A DNA stretch of 54,779 bases from Pseudomonadota bacterium (GTDB taxonomy: Bacteria > Desulfobacterota > Desulfovibrionia > Desulfovibrionales > Desulfovibrionaceae), in NCBI GenBank assembly GCA_018817515.1, contig JAHIUD010000098.1, positions 1 through 54,779 of the forward strand, read 5' to 3'. The position numbers were made by a program, and so were the translations under genes. This document shows positions 50,280 through 54,779 of the stretch, piece by piece. The notes below the pieces were generated by a model, which saw only the letters and a program-made list of their open reading frames with translations, was not told the origin of the DNA and ran no database searches. The stretch's first letter is position 1, and the number at the start of each line of letters is the position of its first letter.

Positions 50280-52562
50280 ATGGACCAGGCCCCCGCACAA
50301 AGCCCCGGACCCGCACCAGGACCCGCGCCAGATCAGCCACCAGACCAGGCGCCAGGCCAGGCGCCCAGCCAGCACATGACGCAGGATGCCCGCGAACGGG
50401 CCCGGCGCAAGCGCGAGGTGGTCATCGCGCTCATCGGCGTGCTGCTCATCGTGGTGCTGACCTGGGTGGAGCTCAAGCTCCTGGGCGTCAACTCCTACCT
50501 CTTCCTCGGCCTGTTCAACCTGAACTTCATCCTGCTGCTGGTGGTGCTCTTCGTGGTCGCCCGCAACGGGGTCAAGCTCGTGCTGGAGCGCCGCCGCAAT
50601 GTGCTCGGCTCGCGTCTGCGCTCGCGCCTGGTGCTGGCCTTCATCTTCCTGTCGCTGGTGCCCGTGGCGCTCATGTTCTACGTCTCGGCCAAGTTCGTGC
50701 AGACCAGCGTGGACTACTGGTTCAAGACCCAGGTGGAGGACTCCATGGAGCAGTCCCTGGAGATCGGCCGGGCCTTCTACCAGTCCGCCCAGGCGCGGGT
50801 GGAACAGCGCGGCCGGGAGGTCCTGGCCCAGGTGGCGGACAACCACCTGACCTGGGGCGGCAAGGCCATGGACGCCCACCTGGTGGATTCCCAGCGGGAG
50901 TACGGTCTGGCCCTCATCGGGGTCATCACGCCCGAGGGCCGCGACCAGAACAAGCACCCTCCGCAGGTTTTCGACCGCATCTGGAGCGAGGCCAGGGGCA
51001 AGATCGACCTGGAGAGCCTGAAGAAGAATCCGCACTACATCTCGGTGGTGCTCTCAAGCGCGGGCAACGATCTCATCATCGGCATCCTGCCCGTGGACGA
51101 GGGCAAGACCGGTTTTCTGGTGCTGGGCGAGAGCATCGGCAGCGGGCTGATGTACAAGCTCGACCAGGTGGTGCGCGGCCTGGACGAGTACAAGAAGCTC
51201 CGCAAGCTCAAATATCCCTGGAAGATGAACCTCTACCTGACCCTTGGCGTCATGAGCCTCTTGATCGTGCTCGGGGCCTCGTGGTTCGGCTTCCGTCTGG
51301 CCAAGGAAATCAGCGCGCCGGTGCAGGCCATGGCGCTCGGCACGGAGCGCATCGCCAAGGGCGACCTCTCCGTGCGCCTGGACGACGCGGGCGACGACGA
51401 GCTGGGAAGCCTGGTGCGCTCCTTCAACCACATGGCCGAGGACCTGGAGGCCGGGCAGGCGCGCCTGATGAACGCCAACGAGCGCATGGCCCAGCAGTAT
51501 GAGGAGCTGGAGCGACGGGGCCGCTACATCGAGGCCGTGCTCGACAACATCACCTCCGGGGTCGTCTCCACCGACGCCTTTGGCCGCATCGGCACCGTGA
51601 ACAAGGCCGCCGAGGCCATGCTCGGCATCCGCGCCGAGCAGATCCTGGGGCTCAAGGCCCAGCACCTGGTGCAGGGCGATTTTTCCGAGCTGCTGAAGGA
51701 GGCCCTGGTCCAGATCGCCAAGAACCCCGCGGCTCAGTGGACCAGGCAGATCGACCTGCCCCTGCAGGGTCGCAGCGCCCGCTTCCTGGTCAACGTGGTG
51801 GGACTGGCCTCCGGTCATGGACAGGCCGGGCAGGCCGAGGGCACGGGCCTGGTGGCCGTGTTCGAGGACATCACCGAGCTTGAGAAGATGCAGCGCCTGG
51901 CCGCCTGGCGCGAGGTGGCCCAGAGGATCGCCCATGAGATCAAGAACCCGCTGACGCCCATCAAGCTCTCGGCCCAGCGCCTGCTGCGCAAGTTCGGACC
52001 GGAGAACGCCGACCCCTCCTTCAACGAGTGCGGCCAGCTCATCGTGCGCGAGGTGGAGCGTCTGCAGCAGCTGGTGGCCGAGTTCTCGAACTACGCCAAG
52101 CTGCCCGAGCCGGACATGCGCAACGCCGACTTGAGCGCGCTGCTGGAAGAGGTTGTGGGCACCTTTGCCACGGCCCATCGGGACATCGCCTGGACCCTGA
52201 CCCCGGACCCGGCGCTGCCGAGCTTCCCCTTCGACGCCGAGGGCCTGCGCAAGGTCTTCATGAACCTCTTGACCAACGCCGCCGAGGCCCTGGAAGGACG
52301 CGAGGACGGCACAGTGGCCGTGCGCGCCGAATTGCAGGCCGCAAGCGGACGGGTGCGGGTGACCGTGGCCGACAACGGGCCCGGCTTCAGCCAGGAGGAG
52401 CGCGCGCGCATGTTCGAGCCTTACTACTCGCGCAAGAAGTCCGGCACGGGCCTGGGGCTGACCATCGTGCGCTCCATCGTCACCGACCACAAGGGCGCGG
52501 TGCGCGTGGAGGCGGCCAAGCCCACGGGCTCGATCTTCGTGGTGGAGCTGCCGCTGGGCTAG
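50280..52562 (+). CDS. NtrY-like sensor histidine kinase
   Basis: A 760-residue membrane kinase. The first 33 residues are a low-complexity Pro/Ala/Gln tract. Membrane segments lie at about 48-66, 75-92, 118-137 and 320-338 (LYLTLGVMSLLIVLGASWF), giving a periplasmic loop of about 180 residues. A HAMP domain (about 340-395, AKEISAPVQAMALGTERIAKGDLSVRL), a PAS domain (about 415-535), HisKA with His552 in IAHEIKNPLTPIKLSAQR, and an HATPase (NLLTNAAEAL, DNGPGFSQEE, GTGLGLTIVRSIV) follow. This layout is that of NtrY, which often pairs with an NtrC-type regulator. None is adjacent downstream; the NtrC-family gene at 35145 is 15 kb away. Confidence 0.92.
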   Translation: MDQAPAQSPGPAPGPAPDQPPDQAPGQAPSQHMTQDARERARRKREVVIALIGVLLIVVLTWVELKLLGVNSYLFLGLFNLNFILLLVVLFVVARNGVKLVLERRRNVLGSRLRSRLVLAFIFLSLVPVALMFYVSAKFVQTSVDYWFKTQVEDSMEQSLEIGRAFYQSAQARVEQRGREVLAQVADNHLTWGGKAMDAHLVDSQREYGLALIGVITPEGRDQNKHPPQVFDRIWSEARGKIDLESLKKNPHYISVVLSSAGNDLIIGILPVDEGKTGFLVLGESIGSGLMYKLDQVVRGLDEYKKLRKLKYPWKMNLYLTLGVMSLLIVLGASWFGFRLAKEISAPVQAMALGTERIAKGDLSVRLDDAGDDELGSLVRSFNHMAEDLEAGQARLMNANERMAQQYEELERRGRYIEAVLDNITSGVVSTDAFGRIGTVNKAAEAMLGIRAEQILGLKAQHLVQGDFSELLKEALVQIAKNPAAQWTRQIDLPLQGRSARFLVNVVGLASGHGQAGQAEGTGLVAVFEDITELEKMQRLAAWREVAQRIAHEIKNPLTPIKLSAQRLLRKFGPENADPSFNECGQLIVREVERLQQLVAEFSNYAKLPEPDMRNADLSALLEEVVGTFATAHRDIAWTLTPDPALPSFPFDAEGLRKVFMNLLTNAAEALEGREDGTVAVRAELQAASGRVRVTVADNGPGFSQEERARMFEPYYSRKKSGTGLGLTIVRSIVTDHKGAVRVEAAKPTGSIFVVELPLG

Positions 52563-52598
52563 GGCGACTTCAGGAAGGATCTGCGGCGGCGCCGGGGT

Positions 52599-54419
52599 TC
52601 AGCCCAGGCGCTCCAACTGTTCCGCCAGCACCCCGGCAAAGTGCCGGGCCATGCGCAGCACATGCTCCAGATAGTAGCGCAGGCCCCAGAGCTTCTCCGC
52701 CTCCGGCCCGGGCCCGAACACCGCCGCGTGGAAGCGCTGGTTGTCGAAGGCCTCGAACCGCTGCACCAAATAGGTCACGCTGCCCTGGTCGAATTGCTCC
52801 AGGGTCTTCGAGGCGGCGGCCAGAAATTCCGCCCCCTGCCTGTCCAGGATGCCCTCCACCGCCGCAGACACGGAGCGCCAAAGTCCCAGGTCGCGTTGCA
52901 GGTAGGCCCGCACGGGCTCGCGGGGGATGTCGCGGGGCCGCAGCGCCGCAGCGCCCGCCAGGCACTGGCCCAGCCGCCCCGTCTCCTGCACCGGATAGTC
53001 CGGCGCATATTCCACCCCGGGCCCGGCAATGATGCTCTCCGGCGTGATGTTGACGCACGGGATGCCCGAAATGCGTATCTCGTCGCGCAGCCAGTGCGCC
53101 GCGTCCAGAAAGTTGAGCGTGGTGTAAAGCGTCTGCCCCCCCTGGGCGGTGACCGGCACCAACTGCGGCCAGGCGTTTATGAGCGGGCGCGCGGGCACGG
53201 GCTCTTGCCCTTGCTCGGGCCGGGACTCGTCCCGGGACTCATGAATGCTCCCACGCGAATAGCCGAGCTTCCAAGGGTCCGGCGAGCAGAGCTGCGCCCC
53301 CACGAACACGCAGCGCGCGCAGCCCATGAGCCGCGCCAGGGAGAAGGCTGCGGTGATCACCGAGCCGTGCAGCCGGAGGTCCTGGCGCTTGCCGAAGAGC
53401 TCCTCCATGTACGTGCCGAAAATGTACTTGCGCCCGAACACCTGCCCGCCCAGGTCCGTCAGGCAGTGGCCCACCAGGGACACGTCGGGCAGCCGCCCCA
53501 GGCCCTCCCAGGAGCGCCCGGTGTGCACGGAGGTGTCGTTGGCCACCACGAAATGCGGCCGCACCCCGGCCGCCACCATGGGCTTGAGCGCGTTGTTCAC
53601 GGCGATGACCACCGCCCGCTCGCGCACAGAGCGCAGATAGTCCAGGCGCTCGGCCAGGTCCGGCCCGGCGGCCACCAGCACCGCCGTCTCGCCCCGAAAG
53701 GCCCGCCGCAGGTGCTGGATGTCCGGCCAGCGCAGGCACTCCACGGCATTGACGTAGGCGTGCTGCTGCTGGTCGAAGAACAGCCCGCGCGTCAGCGGAC
53801 GGATGGGCAGGCTGTGGAAATTGGCCTGCCCGCTGAGGACGTACACCCGATGGCGGTAGAACAAAATCTCCACCAGCTCCACCAGCCGGGCCGCCTGCTC
53901 CGTGGCGGCGAACTCCGGCAGGCCCAGAAACACCGGAAAGCCCAGGGCGAAAAGCGCTGGCGGCAGCAGGTCCGACACCGGCGGGCGGAAGGCGTCCGGG
54001 TCGCCGAGCAGGATCAGCGCGCGCCGGGCCAGCCGGGCTGCGGGAACGCTGGCGGCGAACCGGGCCAGGCGCCGGGCATCGGGCTCCAGGATGAGCAGGA
54101 ACGTGTCGGGCTTCTCCAGGCAGCGGCGGAACGTCGGTGTGTCCGCCGCGCCCAGGAAAACCACCAGCCGCGTCTTGGCCAGCACCTCGTCCAGCCCCAG
54201 GTCCGGCGGCAACAGCTCAAAAACCCGGTCCTGCCCCTGCTCGGCAAAGGGATATTCGTAGTATGGGTGCTCATAGGCCCACAGCGGCGTATGCGCGTGC
54301 GGGACATGGTCAACGGCCTGGGCCTGCGGCTCCTGCTGGTCCGTGATGTTGCTGGCGCCAGGGGCCTCGAAGAGCACGCCCAGCTCGCGCAGGACGGAAA
54401 AGAGGACCTCCGGGGTCAT
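52599..54419 (-). CDS. Maf-type motility accessory factor, likely flagellin glycosyltransferase (DUF115)
   Basis: A 606-residue protein. The central block TAVLVAAGPDLAERLDYLRSV corresponds to the GPSL loop of the DUF115/Maf family (Ser replaced by Asp), followed by AVVIAVNNALKPMVAAGVRPHFVVANDTS, VSLVGHCLTDL, GSVITAAFSLARLMGCARCVFVGAQLCSPD. The N-terminal 200 residues (PLWAYEHPYYEYPFAEQGQDRVFEL) match the Maf N-terminal region. Maf proteins transfer pseudaminic or legionaminic acid from the CMP sugar to serine or threonine of flagellin in Campylobacter, Helicobacter and Aeromonas. The pse operon in this window would supply that donor (inference). The ATG overlaps the stop of the TPR gene upstream (ATGA). 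Confidence 0.85.
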   Translation of the reverse strand: MTPEVLFSVLRELGVLFEAPGASNITDQQEPQAQAVDHVPHAHTPLWAYEHPYYEYPFAEQGQDRVFELLPPDLGLDEVLAKTRLVVFLGAADTPTFRRCLEKPDTFLLILEPDARRLARFAASVPAARLARRALILLGDPDAFRPPVSDLLPPALFALGFPVFLGLPEFAATEQAARLVELVEILFYRHRVYVLSGQANFHSLPIRPLTRGLFFDQQQHAYVNAVECLRWPDIQHLRRAFRGETAVLVAAGPDLAERLDYLRSVRERAVVIAVNNALKPMVAAGVRPHFVVANDTSVHTGRSWEGLGRLPDVSLVGHCLTDLGGQVFGRKYIFGTYMEELFGKRQDLRLHGSVITAAFSLARLMGCARCVFVGAQLCSPDPWKLGYSRGSIHESRDESRPEQGQEPVPARPLINAWPQLVPVTAQGGQTLYTTLNFLDAAHWLRDEIRISGIPCVNITPESIIAGPGVEYAPDYPVQETGRLGQCLAGAAALRPRDIPREPVRAYLQRDLGLWRSVSAAVEGILDRQGAEFLAAASKTLEQFDQGSVTYLVQRFEAFDNQRFHAAVFGPGPEAEKLWGLRYYLEHVLRMARHFAGVLAEQLERLG

Positions 54420-54779
54420 CGCCCCGCCGGACCTGTACCAGCCGCAGAGCCGTCCACACCGCCGGGAAACAGCTTTCTGTAGGCGTGCTCCATGGGGTCC
54501 AGCCGCTCAAGGTCCGCGCCGGACAAGACGGCGTCGCGGTGCTCGCGCAGCAGCCTGGCCTGGCCCTTGAAGGCGCGGGCCATGCGCTCGTCGCCGCAGG
54601 CCTCGTAGGCCTTCGCCGCCCAGTCGTACAGGCCGGGGCACGTCGGATTCTGCTGGATTGCCAGCCGCGCCAGCTCCCTGGCCCGCCTGGGCCGTCCCTG
54701 GGCCAGGCGGATGCTTACAGCGAGGGCCACAGCCGTCGAATGCTGGCGGGTGATCTCAAACAGCGCCAGCAGCTTCTCC
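54416..54779 (-). CDS. TPR-repeat protein, C-terminal part (cut by window edge)
   Basis: The frame is open to the right-hand window edge and ends at a TGA (54418-54416) that overlaps the Maf start. The visible 120 residues contain two helix-turn-helix pairs of TPR type: ALAVSIRLAQGRPRRARELARLAIQQNP and LYDWAAKAYEACGDERMARAFKGQARLL, then a linker and an unstructured tail. A GTG at 54730 is internal, since the upstream codons (EKLLALFEITRQHSTAVA) continue the repeat pattern. Coupled to the Maf gene, it is probably part of the same flagellar or glycosylation operon; TPR proteins are frequent neighbours of maf genes. Confidence 0.7.
   Translation of the reverse strand, partial: EKLLALFEITRQHSTAVALAVSIRLAQGRPRRARELARLAIQQNPTCPGLYDWAAKAYEACGDERMARAFKGQARLLREHRDAVLSGADLERLDPMEHAYRKLFPGGVDGSAAGTGPAGR

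Noticed and set aside
50055-52490. Long minus-strand open frames (50055-51035 and 51054-52490) opposite the NtrY-like kinase
   Set aside because: They are antisense frames that stay open because of high GC third positions. Their translations are low-complexity (His/Gln/Gly/Leu-rich), with no domain and no ribosome-binding site, whereas the plus strand has a complete kinase.
1-54779. CRISPR arrays, tRNA and rRNA genes, origins, phage integrase and attachment repeats
   Set aside because: I looked for regularly spaced direct repeats, cloverleaf-like segments with CCA ends, integrase motifs and flanking repeats and found none; short or degenerate attachment repeats cannot be excluded by reading.

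Overview
The window is GC-rich, densely packed bacterial chromosome. Its gene content suggests a flagellated, anaerobic Desulfovibrio-like (Desulfovibrionales) bacterium. The support is a pyruvoyl-type arginine decarboxylase next to a deoxyhypusine-synthase-family gene, a rubrerythrin relative, a DUF4390 gene next to an NtrY-like kinase, many two-component proteins and a Maf-type flagellin glycosyltransferase. This assignment is inference from gene content; no rRNA or tRNA gene is present to confirm it.

Region 1 (1-34.3 kb, all on the + strand) is a glycan biosynthesis island. It opens with the 3' part of an asparagine-synthase-type amidotransferase, a GNAT acetyltransferase, two tandem radical SAM/SPASM proteins, a WbqC-like protein, and an RfbB/LegB-like 4,6-dehydratase with a PLP aminotransferase. 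After a 635-base gap with a promoter-like site comes a tightly coupled pseudaminic acid operon: pseB, pseC, a pseG-pseH fusion, pseI, a Gfo/Idh oxidoreductase, a GT-B-like protein, pseF, a second PLP aminotransferase, a GNAT and a pseA/wbpG-like ATP-dependent amidotransferase. Directly behind it are an amidase-signature enzyme, a third SPASM protein, an ABC exporter and a KpsS/KpsC-like capsule glycosyltransferase. An AT-richer segment (about 22.7-28.8 kb) follows with a membrane-anchored methyltransferase-like protein, an SGNH-type membrane protein and two GT4 glycosyltransferases. The island closes with a complete AsnB, a B12-type radical SAM protein, a methyltransferase-like protein and a further GT4 enzyme. 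The logic reads as: make CMP-pseudaminic acid or an elaborated derivative, make a second amino sugar, assemble and decorate an oligosaccharide, and export it or attach it to flagellin.

Region 2 (34.3-35.1 kb) is the island border. It holds a broken reading frame on the + strand, a truncated SGNH gene on the - strand with its own promoter, and a strong - strand terminator that has no gene in front of it.

Region 3 (35.1-44.5 kb, +) is a signalling block: an NtrC-family sigma-54 activator, a CheY-like receiver, a 1413-residue hybrid histidine kinase with a periplasmic solute-binding sensor, a second receiver, a rubrerythrin-like protein with an altered diiron site, an unknown Rossmann-like protein and a kinase-like ATPase.

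Region 4 (44.5-47.4 kb, -) is a polyamine operon: pyruvoyl arginine decarboxylase, a deoxyhypusine-synthase-family protein and agmatine deiminase, with a terminator hairpin between the first two. Region 5 (47.5-54.8 kb) is housekeeping: rlmN (-), a YggS-family PLP-binding protein, a DUF4390 protein and an NtrY-like kinase (+), then a Maf-type flagellin glycosyltransferase and a TPR protein cut by the window edge (-). The Maf gene supplies a plausible acceptor-side enzyme for the nonulosonic acid made in Region 1. No CRISPR array, tRNA, rRNA or intact insertion sequence was seen.
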